A stretch of 64,000 nt of DNA from Verrucomicrobiia bacterium (GCA_030425385.1 JAUIAH010000038.1:1-64000); one strand, 5' to 3'. Counted from the stretch's first letter, positions 43,883-55,000 are shown. Program-made: numbers and translations. Notes: a model not told the origin generated them from the letters alone.

Positions 43883-46489
43883 GTGCTGGAAGCCAAGTCA
43901 TCAGTTGTCGCCTTCTTGCTATTCGTCACCGCCTTTATACCCTCGACATCCGTGGAGGGACAGACACGCGTGGCGAATACGTCTCTTTCGTTTCCCACTC
44001 AGCTAGGGACGCAGGGCTACGCCTTTGAGAATGCGTTAGGACGTCTCGTCTTCAGGCATCCCGTGGCCATGGCAACGCCGCCTGGAGAGACGAATCGCCT
44101 CTTTGTGGTCGAGAAAGGTGGCACCATTCAGGTGATTCCAAACCTCGCCGATCCTACCATGGAGCCGTTCTTCAGCCTTCGAGTCGCTTCGACTGGAGAA
44201 TCAGGTTTGTTAGGGCTGGCGTTTCATCCTGACTATGCCACCAACGGTTTCTTCTTCGTAAGCTATTCATTCATCGGTGATGGTTCACGGCAACAACGCA
44301 TCGCCCGATTCCAGGTGTCAGCGAATCCCAATCGAGCCGACATGGATTCTGAGTGGCCGCTGATCACTCAGGAGGATCCTGCCAGCAATCACAACGGAGG
44401 TGATCTCCACTTTGGACCCGATGGTTATCTCTACGCCTCTGTCGGTGATGGGGGTGGCGCAGACGATGTCTATGATCATGGACGCTTCGTGGATCGTGGC
44501 TTCTTCAGCGCCATCCTGCGCCTGGATGTGGATCGACGGCCTGGCAGCCTGTTGCCCAATCCCAGCGCATCCGTTCACGCAGGCTCCTACACCATTCCCC
44601 CTGACAATCCCCTCCTAGGAGTCACCTCCTACATGGGCTATCCTGTGGATCCCGATGCGTTGCGAACGGAGATTTGGGCAGCAGGCTTCCGCAATCCCTG
44701 GCGTTTCTCGTTTGATGCGCCTACGGGTCGTTTGCTCTGCGGGGATGTCGGCCAGCGCCAACAAGAAGAGATTAATTTAGTCGAGCCGGGCAGGCACTAC
44801 GGTTGGAGCTTCAAAGAGGGAAACCTCGATTTCACGGATGGCCCAGGTGGCAACGAGGTGCCGGAAAACTTCAACCCAAGCCCTCCTTTATATGCCTACG
44901 GCCGCGTCGAGGGATGGTCGGTTACCGGGGGGCTCGTCTATCGGGGGGATCGCTTGAGTGAACTTGAGGGGCGCTATCTCTTTGCGGACTATGCAAGGAA
45001 TCATCTTTGGGCCCTCACCATTGATGCCAATGATGGCGTGCAATCTGTCGATAAATTGTCAGATGCCGCGCCTGACATTGTTGCCTTTGGGGTCGATCCG
45101 AGAAACGGCGATGTCTTGCTGGCGAGCTATCATTTCGCAGAGGGAGAAATCTTGCGTCTCGTGCGCGGGGAGGTGCAAGACGAATCGCTACCTGCCAAGC
45201 TCTCTGAAAGCGGTGCTTTCTCTGATTTGGAAACGCTCACTCCCGAACCGGGGATCGTGCCGTATGCGATCAATCATCCGCATTGGACGGACGGGGCGGT
45301 GATGCAGCGCTGGTTCTCGATTCCAAACGTTGAGGATGACATGACGTTCCACATCGCTCGCCCATGGGAGTTTCCCACGGGGCAAGTCTGGATCAAGCAC
45401 TTCGAGCTGGATCTCACGCCTGACATTTCGGCGGATCCGCATTGGCGAGTGGAAACGCGCGTTCTCGTGAAGACGGAAGAGGGCGTCTATGGCGTGACCT
45501 ATCGATGGAATGAGGCGCAAACCGACGCTGATCTTGTTCGTGCTGAAGGAGCCACGCAGACCTTTGAGATCGCGACCAGCACGGGAACGATGACCCAAGA
45601 ATGGCGCTATCTGGCCAGGAGCGCATGCCTCAGTTGTCACCAAGCGAGTGCGGGGCATGTGCTAGGGTTCGATACGGCGCAGGTGAATCGATCAGGTGGC
45701 TCGGGTGGTGCCCACCAATTGGAAGAGTGGGATGCCATGGGATACTTTGCCAATGGGATAGCCGATGTCCATCCGCTTCCTCGCCTGGCCGGTCGCGATG
45801 ATGAAGGGGAATCGTTAGAGCATCGCGCCCGCTCATACCTGGCGTCCAATTGCGCCCCCTGTCATCGCCCTGGAGGTTCCGCACCGGGCCTCTTCGATCC
45901 CCGATGGGACCCACTCACTTCGGAGACGGGCATCGTCTCGGGGGCCTTGATGCAGAACTTTGGTGACCCGCAAATGCGCGTGGCTGTGCCGGGGGATCCT
46001 TCCCACTCCATGCTTGTGCAACGCTTGGATGATCTCGATCCCTCCAGACGCATGCCCCCATTGGGATCAATGAAGATCGATGCGGAAGGGGTAGCCCTGC
46101 TGCGGGCGTGGATTCAGGAGGAAATGCCGAGTCACCAGTCCTACGCATCTTGGCGGTTGGAGCATGGGCTAGAGAGTGACGGCGTTGATCAGGATGGTGA
46201 TGGGGCTGGAGATTATTATGAGTTCCTAACAAAGACTAATCCTGTGAATGGAGGCGCCCCTTGGGACGCAGAGACCGTGGTGCGAGGTGAAATGCTAGAA
46301 TTATCCTATGAATCCATCGTTGGCCGGGCGGTGGTGGTCGAGTTGAGCATGGACGCCCGGACGTGGTTTCCCTGGAATCATCCTGCCAATCAACAACGCT
46401 TTCCACGCGTCTCGACTCCCATCCATCTCGAGATCCCCCTGGGAGGGGCCCCGCGCCTCTTTGCCAGAGTCCGTGTCCTCGAGCGCTAG
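43883..46489 (+). CDS. exported PQQ-type sugar dehydrogenase with two c-type heme sites
   Basis: An 868-residue protein with an N-terminal signal-like segment. Residues ~45-435 form a glucose/sorbosone dehydrogenase propeller (GESGLLGLAFHPDYATNGFFF, HNGGDLHFGPDGYLYASVGDGG, GFRNPWRFSFD, GRHYGWSFKEG). Two heme motifs follow, C582-L-S-C-H586 and C657-A-P-C-H661 (SNCAPCHRPGGS). The last ~110 residues are a verrucomicrobial-type C-terminal region (DQDGDGAGDYYEFLTKTNP, resembling a dockerin/thrombospondin-3-like Ca site). The start is GTG at 43883. It is the first of four exported-protein genes in a row, 46 nt before the HtrA-like gene. Confidence 0.88.
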   Translation: MLEAKSSVVAFLLFVTAFIPSTSVEGQTRVANTSLSFPTQLGTQGYAFENALGRLVFRHPVAMATPPGETNRLFVVEKGGTIQVIPNLADPTMEPFFSLRVASTGESGLLGLAFHPDYATNGFFFVSYSFIGDGSRQQRIARFQVSANPNRADMDSEWPLITQEDPASNHNGGDLHFGPDGYLYASVGDGGGADDVYDHGRFVDRGFFSAILRLDVDRRPGSLLPNPSASVHAGSYTIPPDNPLLGVTSYMGYPVDPDALRTEIWAAGFRNPWRFSFDAPTGRLLCGDVGQRQQEEINLVEPGRHYGWSFKEGNLDFTDGPGGNEVPENFNPSPPLYAYGRVEGWSVTGGLVYRGDRLSELEGRYLFADYARNHLWALTIDANDGVQSVDKLSDAAPDIVAFGVDPRNGDVLLASYHFAEGEILRLVRGEVQDESLPAKLSESGAFSDLETLTPEPGIVPYAINHPHWTDGAVMQRWFSIPNVEDDMTFHIARPWEFPTGQVWIKHFELDLTPDISADPHWRVETRVLVKTEEGVYGVTYRWNEAQTDADLVRAEGATQTFEIATSTGTMTQEWRYLARSACLSCHQASAGHVLGFDTAQVNRSGGSGGAHQLEEWDAMGYFANGIADVHPLPRLAGRDDEGESLEHRARSYLASNCAPCHRPGGSAPGLFDPRWDPLTSETGIVSGALMQNFGDPQMRVAVPGDPSHSMLVQRLDDLDPSRRMPPLGSMKIDAEGVALLRAWIQEEMPSHQSYASWRLEHGLESDGVDQDGDGAGDYYEFLTKTNPVNGGAPWDAETVVRGEMLELSYESIVGRAVVVELSMDARTWFPWNHPANQQRFPRVSTPIHLEIPLGGAPRLFARVRVLER

Positions 46490-46535
46490 GCAGAAAGCAG
46501 TTTCCCGGCTGCCTCTCCCGGTTTATGAAAGGTGC

Positions 46536-48572
46536 ATGAAGATCTTTGTGACGTTGATCGCTTTGCTGTGGGTGGGCTTTGTGGGAAATTTGAGTGTGCG
46601 TGCGGAGGAGTTGATCACCTCACCATCGCTGCGAGCGCAGATTGATCAGGCGGTGGAAGCCGTTTACCCGGCCCTCGTTCGCATTCACGTGGTTTCTGAG
46701 CAAAGTCGTGATGGGCGGATGCAGAAATCGCAGGGTTCTGGCAGTGGTACGATCATCTCTGAGGATGGCCTCGTCCTGACGAATCACCATGTGGCTGGTC
46801 GTGGCACGCGTATTGTGTGTCGGCTGTCGACGCGCGAGGAAGTGGATGCGGAATTGATCGGAACAGACGTGCTCAGCGATCTCTCCGTCCTCAAGCTTGA
46901 CCTCAGTGATCGCACTGAGGACTCGTCCTTGGCTGTGGCGGCGTTTGGGGATTCCGATAGGGTTTCCGTCGGTGATACCGTTCTCGCCATGGGAAGTCCG
47001 GCGGGACTCTCGCAATCAGTCACCGTGGGTGTGGTTGCGAACACGGCCATGATTCCTCCGCGCAATCAGAGCTTTGATTTGGAGGGCGAAAGTGTGGATC
47101 AGCTGGTCCGTTGGATCGGGCACGATGCGGTGATCTTCCCCGGCAACAGTGGTGGCCCGCTGGTGAATCTTTCCGGTGAGATCATCGGCGTGAACGAGGT
47201 GGGGGTGGGCAGCTTGGGCGGAGCAATTCCTGGCAATTTGGCGAAGGACGTAGCCGAGGAATTGATCGCTCATGGTAAGGTGACCCGGAGTTGGATCGGG
47301 CTTCAGGGGCAACCACTTTTGAAGGACCAACGGCGGCAACTTCGAGGAATGTTAGTCGCCGGCGTGGTGCCCGATTCTCCTGCCATGATTGCCGGGATTG
47401 CGGCCGGGGATATCATCACGAGTTATCGGGGAATATCTGTCAATGTCACCAGCGCGGAGGACGTGCCTGAATTCAATCGCATGGTCTTCAAGAGCCCTCC
47501 TAGCGAAGCCGTGACCCTTACAGGCATGCGCAGGGGCGAGTCGCTGAGCTGGGACGTCACTCCGATCGTGCGTGAACCGAAGCGCGATCGCCCGCGGGAG
47601 TTGAAGTCCTGGGGCATCACCGCGCGCGATTTCACCCGCGTGGCAGCGCTGGAGTATCGGCGGCCTCATCGCAGGGGTGCCCAGATCCACAGCTTGCGAT
47701 CAGGCGGCCCTGCCAATGAAGCGAAACCCAGCCTCGCTGCGGGAGACGTCATTCTGCGCGTCGGTGAGGTCGCGATTGAGAATGTCGCCCATTTGCAAGA
47801 GATCACTACGGCGCGAGTGGCGGGGAAGACAAAGGCAGAGCCAGTGTTAGTCACCTTTGAGCGTGGGCAGCGTCAGTATCTGACGGTGGTGGAGCTGGGC
47901 CCAGAAGAGCCGGATGAGAAACCTAGACTTGCTAAGAAGGCGTGGCTTGGGATCAACACCCAAGTGATCACCCGCGAACTGGCCGAAGCCCTTGGGCTTG
48001 GGCGAAAGAAAGGGGTGCGCGTGACGGAAGTCTTCCCGGACACCACGGCAGCGGAAAGCGGTCTGGAGGTAGGCGATCTCTTGCTCAAGCTCGATGGTAG
48101 TGTCATTCAAGCGAGTCGACGTGAAGACGGTGAAGTATTTGAGAACATGATCCGCCAGTACCCGTCCGATGCGGAGATTGAACTAACAGGATTGCGCAGT
48201 GGAGAGAAATTGGCGGTGACGGTGCCTTTGCAAGAGCGTCCCTTGCCTCCCAGCCAATTCGATTCCTACGAGGATTTGCGGTTCGAGTTCACCGTGAGAG
48301 AGCTTTCCTTTGAAGATCGCGTGTCCAAGGGGTTGGAAAGCGAGGAGAGGGGACTCTATGTGGCGCAGGTGGAACGTGCGGGATGGGGAGCGCTGGCGGG
48401 CTTGCGCAACGGGGATCTCTTGTTGGAAATGGATGGCCAGCCGGTCACCGACTTGAAACAATTCAAGGAAATCATGGCTGCCTTGGCGGAGAATAAGCCA
48501 GAGCGCGTGGTCTTCTTTATCAAACGCGGCATCTACACCGCCTACAAAGAACTCGAACCTGATTGGAACTAA
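46536..48572 (+). CDS. HtrA/DegP-like periplasmic serine protease with about four PDZ domains
   Basis: A 678-residue protein with a signal peptide (MKIFVTLIALLWVGF to ~23). The trypsin-like domain (~35-250) has an intact triad: H85 (in TNHHV), D115 (in DVLSDLSVLKL) and S205 (in GNSGGPL). About four PDZ-like domains follow, at ~271-362, ~375-460, ~475-570 and ~585-670 (for example GVRVTEVFPDTTAAESGLEVGDLLLKLDG). HtrA proteases usually have one or two PDZ domains. It should degrade or refold misfolded exported proteins. The ATG at 46536 fits the signal peptide. Its stop is 9 nt before the pseudo-HtrA fusion gene, a striking pairing. Confidence 0.9.
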   Translation: MKIFVTLIALLWVGFVGNLSVRAEELITSPSLRAQIDQAVEAVYPALVRIHVVSEQSRDGRMQKSQGSGSGTIISEDGLVLTNHHVAGRGTRIVCRLSTREEVDAELIGTDVLSDLSVLKLDLSDRTEDSSLAVAAFGDSDRVSVGDTVLAMGSPAGLSQSVTVGVVANTAMIPPRNQSFDLEGESVDQLVRWIGHDAVIFPGNSGGPLVNLSGEIIGVNEVGVGSLGGAIPGNLAKDVAEELIAHGKVTRSWIGLQGQPLLKDQRRQLRGMLVAGVVPDSPAMIAGIAAGDIITSYRGISVNVTSAEDVPEFNRMVFKSPPSEAVTLTGMRRGESLSWDVTPIVREPKRDRPRELKSWGITARDFTRVAALEYRRPHRRGAQIHSLRSGGPANEAKPSLAAGDVILRVGEVAIENVAHLQEITTARVAGKTKAEPVLVTFERGQRQYLTVVELGPEEPDEKPRLAKKAWLGINTQVITRELAEALGLGRKKGVRVTEVFPDTTAAESGLEVGDLLLKLDGSVIQASRREDGEVFENMIRQYPSDAEIELTGLRSGEKLAVTVPLQERPLPPSQFDSYEDLRFEFTVRELSFEDRVSKGLESEERGLYVAQVERAGWGALAGLRNGDLLLEMDGQPVTDLKQFKEIMAALAENKPERVVFFIKRGIYTAYKELEPDWN

Positions 48573-48581
48573 CATCATCTT

Positions 48582-51500
48582 ATGGAATTCAAGATCCCCA
48601 TAGGCCTCGCAGCCTTCTTCACCTTGGCGTGGGCCTCCTTCGCGGACGACGCGGTCAACGAGGCGGCGCGTGCCCTCCATGCCGAGAAGCAAGACGCCAT
48701 CGTCAGTGTGAAAGCTATCCTGGACGTGGAAATCGTCGTCGACGGCTCCGCAAATCAGTCGCAGGAGCAGAAACTGGAAGCTCCCGGCACGGTGATTGCT
48801 CCCAGCGGACTCACCGTGCTATCCAATGCCAGCATCGACATCGGCTCGCAAATCGAGCAGCAAGTGAAACGCCAAGTGCGTGGTCGCAAGGTTGAAGTGA
48901 AGACTACCTTCAAGGAGGTGAATCTCTTACTCCGCGATGGCACGGAGATTCCCAGTCGCGTCGTACTCAAAGACGAGGATCTCGACCTCGCCTTCGTCTT
49001 GCCAGACGCCGAGGAAGTCGAAGCGGAAGGCGTCGAGTTCGTCACCGTGACCTTTCCGGAAACCACACCCAAGGTGCAATTGTTAGATCCTGTCATCTTG
49101 CTCAATCGCCTGGGCCAGGACCTGGATCGCGAGATGTCTGTCTACGTGACGAAAGTGGAGGCTTTGGTGAAGAAGCCACGCCAGTTTATCGTGACTCACA
49201 ACACGTCGACGGGAACCCCAGCCTTTCTCACCGATGGCACACCGGCAGGACTCTTTGTGCGACGTATCGTGAATGGCACTGTCTCGGGAACAGTGGTTCT
49301 TCCCGCGAAGGAAGTGGCCCGCGTGGCGGCTGAAGTGGCTGAGAATGAGGCTGCCGAGGAGGAAAGTGCGCCCGAGCCTGAAGCGGCGGATGCCGAAGGT
49401 GACGAGGGTGAATCCGCTACTCTAGAGGAAGCTCCCTCAGAGACGGAGGAGAGTGATGGCGATGCCGAGCCACAGGCCCACGTGGTGCCCGAACAGTTGT
49501 TTGAATGTGTGGATCCCAATCTTGAGGTCTCGGTATGGGCCCATTCGCCCCTACTGATGAATCCGACTAACATGGACATCGATCAGCATGGGCGGATCTG
49601 GGTGGCGGAAGGCGTCAATTACCGCAAACACTTTGATCGTCGTCCAGAGGGCGATCGGATCATGGTGCTGGAAGATACGGATAAGGACGGTGGCGCAGAC
49701 AAGTCGTGGGTGTTTGTGCAAGAGCCTTTCCTGCGTGCGCCCATGGGCGTGGCTGTGATCGGGAATCAAGTGGTGGTCTCCATGGCGCCCGATCTCCTTG
49801 TCTACACTGATCACGATGGCGATGCGGTCTACGATCCGACAAAGGGAGACACGCGTGAAGTGTTATTGACAGGGTTCAATGGCCGAAATCACGACCACTC
49901 GCTCCACAGCGTGACCGTGGGCCCGGACGGGAAATGGTATTTCTCGGTAGGGAACTGCGGCGCTTATTTCACGGATCGCGATGCCAAGACCTGGCGGATC
50001 GGGGCGGCGAGCCAATCGATGTCATGGTGGCCTAAAGATCCGGCGATCGCCGATCGGGATCCCGTGACCTTTGGTGGTAAAGCGAGTGACGATGGGCGCG
50101 TCTATGTGGGTGGTTTTATCGCCCGGATGGATCCCGATGGAACCGAAGTGGATATCCTGGCTCATAACCTACGGAATGCTTACGAAAACACAGTGACCTC
50201 CTTCGGAGATGTCTTCGCGGCGGATAACGATGACAATCCAGCCTGTCGGACATTTGCGGTGTTAGAGGGAGCGAACTACGGCTTCGCTTCGCGCGATGGC
50301 TCGCGTTCCTGGCAGGCTGATCGGCGGCCTGGGCAAGATGTGAGGACGGCCACATGGCGACAGGAGGATCCGGGTGTGGCTCCCGCTGGCGATGTCTATG
50401 GAGGAGGGGCGCCTACAGGGATCGTCTATTATGAGAATGGTGCGCTCGGCGAGGCCTGGGAGGGCACCTTGTTGCTCTGCGAGCCTGCCAGAAACACCAT
50501 CTTCGGGTATCGACCGAAACCTCAAGGGGAAGGGTGGCTGTTAGAACGTTTCGATTTCCTCACCACCAATCGCGAGGGTGAGGTGATCGGTACGGACTAC
50601 ACGGGCGGCGACGCCTCGGCGGAAAGCACCGACACCAAGACCTTGTTTCGCCCCTCTGATATCGCTGTGGGGCCAGACGGTGCCCTCTACATCGCTGATT
50701 GGTATGATCCGCGCGTGGGTGGTCACAACGATCTCGATGAGTCCCTCTCCGGCACGATCTATCGCGTGGCTCCCAAGGGATTCAGGAGTGCTCCGCCCAA
50801 GATTGATCTCAAGTCGATTGCTGGCGCGCTTGACGCCCTTTCGAGTCCGGCGGTTCACGTGCGCGCTCTGGGACGGAATGCGCTCAGCACTATGTTAGAA
50901 GAAGACGCGTCGGCTGAGGATGCCTTGATGAAATCGCTTGAGGAAGCGAGTGCCCTCACCATCGCTCGAGCGTCTTGGTTGGTGGGATCGGCCAATCGGG
51001 ATCGCTTGCGCGCGAGGATGGATCCAAGCGTTGCTGAGCGACTTGCGCGTAAAGAAGCGGCGGTGACCACGGATGTGGAGTCGCTCGTTGCCTGGGGAGC
51101 AGCTCTGGATTGGCGCGATCGAACGGCTCTCGAGCGTTGGGGCATGGCAGCAGAGAGTCAGGCCGCAGAAGTCTATGTGGTTCTGTTAGAAAAGCTTGCA
51201 TCGACAGATCCCGTGGGTTGGACCGCGCAATGGGCAACGCTGGCCTGGCGATTGCATCCGGCCGAGAGCGTCCCCGCCTTCAAGACGCGAGCTCTAGCAA
51301 AGACATTGAGTGAACGTGCGCGCCTGCAAGCACTCACCGTGATCGGGATGCACGAAGATCGCCCAGCGGCGGAAGCCATGCTGGCGATCGCTGGAGAAAC
51401 CGATGGCATCGTCCGGGACACCGCCCTTTGGTGGCTCCTGAATAAGCAGGGTGACGGCTGGCAGTCCTCCGAGATGGCTGCCGCTTTGAAAGAACGTGGC

Positions 51501-52010
51501 CTCTATGATCCCGATGGGATCGAGCTACAATCGATCACATTGCCTGATGAGGTTGCGATTGATTATACGTTGGCTGATGTGTTAGATCACAAAGGCGATC
51601 GCGCGCGTGGTGCCACGCAGATCATGCGCTGCGTGATGTGTCATCGGGTAGGGGAGCAGGGCACGGCGCTTGGACCCGATCTCACGGTTTGGGGGAAGAC
51701 CCAGCCCAAGGAGACGATCATTCGTGCGATCCTTGATCCCAATGCCGATCTGGCTCATGGCTTCTACGGCACGGAGATTGAAACGCATGATGGCACGGTG
51801 ATTCAGGGGATGCTCATCAATGATGGCGATCCGATCACCGTGCAAAGCATGGGAGGGATGACACAAATGATTCCCCGGAAACGGGTGAAACGGAAAGCGG
51901 CCATGAGCACCAGCCTCATGATGACGCCAGGGCAGCTTGGGTTGACTGCGCAGGATGTGGCCGACATCGCGGCCTTCCTCAAGGAGCCCTCTACCAGTTT
52001 ATCGAAATGA
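48582..52010 (+). CDS. exported pseudo-HtrA / PVC-type dehydrogenase / cytochrome c fusion
   Basis: An 1142-residue exported protein (signal peptide ~1-21). Residues ~28-245 follow the HtrA fold order but lack the triad: TNHHV is replaced by SNASI (S84 at the His position) and GNSGGP by TSTGTP (T210 at the Ser position). An acidic linker (~247-300) leads to a PVC-type dehydrogenase propeller (~305-745; MNPTNMDIDQHGRIWVAE, FGDVFAADNDDNPACR, DIAVGPDGALYIADWYDPRVGG), a helical repeat region, and a C-terminal heme-binding domain with C1017-V-M-C-H1021 and GPDLTVWGK. It is likely a periplasmic oxidoreductase whose dead protease domain recognises protein or peptide. It overlaps the CotH gene by 4 nt. 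Confidence 0.85.
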   Translation: MEFKIPIGLAAFFTLAWASFADDAVNEAARALHAEKQDAIVSVKAILDVEIVVDGSANQSQEQKLEAPGTVIAPSGLTVLSNASIDIGSQIEQQVKRQVRGRKVEVKTTFKEVNLLLRDGTEIPSRVVLKDEDLDLAFVLPDAEEVEAEGVEFVTVTFPETTPKVQLLDPVILLNRLGQDLDREMSVYVTKVEALVKKPRQFIVTHNTSTGTPAFLTDGTPAGLFVRRIVNGTVSGTVVLPAKEVARVAAEVAENEAAEEESAPEPEAADAEGDEGESATLEEAPSETEESDGDAEPQAHVVPEQLFECVDPNLEVSVWAHSPLLMNPTNMDIDQHGRIWVAEGVNYRKHFDRRPEGDRIMVLEDTDKDGGADKSWVFVQEPFLRAPMGVAVIGNQVVVSMAPDLLVYTDHDGDAVYDPTKGDTREVLLTGFNGRNHDHSLHSVTVGPDGKWYFSVGNCGAYFTDRDAKTWRIGAASQSMSWWPKDPAIADRDPVTFGGKASDDGRVYVGGFIARMDPDGTEVDILAHNLRNAYENTVTSFGDVFAADNDDNPACRTFAVLEGANYGFASRDGSRSWQADRRPGQDVRTATWRQEDPGVAPAGDVYGGGAPTGIVYYENGALGEAWEGTLLLCEPARNTIFGYRPKPQGEGWLLERFDFLTTNREGEVIGTDYTGGDASAESTDTKTLFRPSDIAVGPDGALYIADWYDPRVGGHNDLDESLSGTIYRVAPKGFRSAPPKIDLKSIAGALDALSSPAVHVRALGRNALSTMLEEDASAEDALMKSLEEASALTIARASWLVGSANRDRLRARMDPSVAERLARKEAAVTTDVESLVAWGAALDWRDRTALERWGMAAESQAAEVYVVLLEKLASTDPVGWTAQWATLAWRLHPAESVPAFKTRALAKTLSERARLQALTVIGMHEDRPAAEAMLAIAGETDGIVRDTALWWLLNKQGDGWQSSEMAAALKERGLYDPDGIELQSITLPDEVAIDYTLADVLDHKGDRARGATQIMRCVMCHRVGEQGTALGPDLTVWGKTQPKETIIRAILDPNADLAHGFYGTEIETHDGTVIQGMLINDGDPITVQSMGGMTQMIPRKRVKRKAAMSTSLMMTPGQLGLTAQDVADIAAFLKEPSTSLSK

Positions 52011-55000
52011 AAGCACACGCTACCCTGACATTACTCCTCATAGCCTCCCTCGCCTCAGTTCATAGCTCGGACGAACCTGGTCCCACGGCTACCGATGGCC
52101 CTCTTATCATCCATGAACTCGATGCGGTGGGTGGACTGGAGGTGATGGATGACGATGGCGATGAAGAGGATTGGTTTGAGATTTGGAATCGATCGGACGC
52201 CAGTGTGTCTCTCGCTGGGTGGTCCGTGACGGAGGGAGAGGATGTAGTGGATGCTTGGCCGTTTCCTGAAATGGAGATTGCCGCTGGAGGGTATCTCTTG
52301 GTGTATGCGTCAGGAAAGGATCGGCGAGATCTCGCGGCGCCCCTGCACACGGATTTCAAGTTGGGCGCGGAAGGCGAGCCCCTCCGGTTGATCCGGCCTG
52401 ATGGTTCTGTTAGTCACGGGTTTGATCCAGCCTATCCCGCCCAACGGGAAGGCTATAGCTACGGACTCACCGGCGAGGGTACCTATCGGTATTTCAGTCG
52501 AGCCACTCCCGGGGAGGCCAATGATGCGCGTGGCGAGTGTTTCATTGATGATTTGGTCATCAGTGTTGCCCATGGATTCTATGAGGATGCCTTTGAAGTG
52601 GAGATCACCTGTCCCACGCCTGAGGTGACGATTCGTTTCACAGTGGATGGAAATGAACCTTCCGCGGGGACCTTGTTTGGAGGAGCGAAAGGCGAGGTTT
52701 ATGAGGGGCCAATCACGATTGATGGTACCACCGTCCTCCGTGCGCAGGCCACGCGATCTGGTTGGAATGCGAGTCATGTGGCCACGCAGACCTACATCTT
52801 TCTTGAGGATGTGGTAGGGCAATCTCCCAATGGCGAGACGCCGGAAGGGTGGCCTGATGGATCTGTCAATGGGCAGGTCTTTGACTTTGGCCTGGATCCC
52901 GAAGTGGTGAATGATCCCGCCTATGCGGATCAGTTGATTCCCGCCCTGCGAGCCATTCCCACCATGTCGCTTGTCATGGACCAAGAAGATCTCACCGATC
53001 GCGGTGACGGCATCTATGTGAATGCGAATCAAGATGGGCGCGATTGGGAGCGTCCAGGTTCGTTAGAGCTTCTCAATCCCGATGGATCTGAAGGTTTCCA
53101 GATCAATGCGGGCGTTCGCATCCGTGGCGGATTCAGCCGTACAGGGGCCAATCCCAAACATTCCTTCCGCATGTTCTTTCGAGATGAGTATGGCGAGAAT
53201 GCCCTGCGCTATCCTCTCTTTGGCGACGAGGGCGTGGACGAGTTCAAGAAGTTCGATTTCCGCACCGCTCAAAACTATGCCTGGAGCCTCCAGTCGTCCA
53301 ATGATGCGAGTCGTAATACCTTCCTACGTGAGGTCTTTGCTAGGGATTCGCAACGGGCCCTTGGGAAACCGTACACGCGCAGCCGCTACTATCATTTATA
53401 CCTGAACGGTCAGTACTGGGGACTCTACATGAGTCAGGAGCGTGCGGAAGCCGACTATGCCGAGAGCTACTTTGAGGGTGAACAGGAGAATTACGATGTC
53501 ATTAAGGTGGAAGCGGGCCCCTATACGGTCTACGCCACCGCCGGTTCCATCGATGCCTTCTACGAACTGCATGAACTGGTCAGTGGTGATCTCACAGATG
53601 CCGATTTCTACGCGTTGCAGGGCAAGAATCCTCAAGGAGAGGATGATCCAAGCCTTCCGAAACACATCGATGTGGAGAATTTGATCGATTACATGCTCAT
53701 CATCTTCTACGTGGGGAGCTTCGACGCCCCTCTGGCCGGAACGGATCGGGCGAACAACTTCTACGCGATCCGGGATCGTGAAGAGCGCGATGGTTGGCGT
53801 TTCTTTGCCCATGACACGGAGCATTCGATGTTGCGCCCAGCCGAGAATCGCATGGGGCCTTATCCCGCAGGGCGTTCGCGCCAACACTTCAATCCTCAAT
53901 ACCTGCATCAACAGCTCATGCAGAGTGATGCCTATCGCTTGCTCTTTGCGGACCATGTGAGGCGAGAGTTCTTTCATGATGGCGTCTTCACGACGGAATC
54001 CGCGCTGAAGCGTTGGCGTGCGCGCCAGGCGCAGATTGATCTCGCTATCATCGCGGAGTCCGCGCGATGGGGTGATCAGCATGAGCGGGTGCCCTACACG
54101 AAGGAAGATTGGCTCACCGAGTTGGAGTGGGTCGAGGACGTCTTCTTCGACGGGCGAACGGAGACCGTCTACGCTCAGATGGAAGATGTGGGCCTGACAG
54201 GGGATTTGCAAACGCCCGAATTTCGACCTGATGGGGGTGTCATTGATGATCCTAGCACCTTCACGTTCTCCCTTCAGGTAGGGACCCTCTTCAAGCCACA
54301 GCCGGGCGATATCTATTACACGCTTGATGGCAGTGATCCCAGAATGCCCGATGGTTCGGTTTCTGATAGGGCCATGCTCTACGAGCGCAGCCAGAAAGTA
54401 CCCTTAGACGGATCAGCCATCGTCAAGACGCGCCTGCTGAACGAGGGTAGCTGGAGCCCGCTGAATGCGGTGACCTATACCCACGGAGCCCTGGCGACCG
54501 CGGAGAATCTGGTGATTTCAGAGATCATGTACCATCCAGCTGCCGTGGGAGAGGGCAGTATCGCAGGGTCAGAATCAGCCTTCGAATATTTGGAGTTGTG
54601 GAATCCCTCGGACATGGCGGTTGATCTCACAGGGGCGACCTTTGCCAACGGTCTCAATTTCGCCTTTCCAGCCACGGGTCTCGATGCAGGTCAGCGTGGT
54701 GTGCTTGTCAGTGATGCGAATGCTTTCGCAGAGCGCTACGGCACCAACTTCCTCATTCTCGGCGAGTTTGGGGGTGACATGGGATCACAACTCAGCAACT
54801 CGGGCGAACGTCTCGCCATTCATAACATCCATGGAGAGGTGGTCGTCGACTTTCGCTACAGCGACGACGGTGACTGGCCCACGCTCGCCGATGGCGACGG
54901 TGCTAGTCTCCAATTGATCGGTGAGGATCCTGCAGATCCCAGCGCCTGGGTAGCACGGACGGATCCCTTAGGCGTGGCCGGATTGGTTGATCCCCAGCCT

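Noticed and set aside
52310-54211. Long minus-strand frames (52310-53032 and 53396-54211) inside the CotH gene
   Set aside because: The plus strand carries continuous CotH and lamin-tail domains; the minus frames have no signature or start context.
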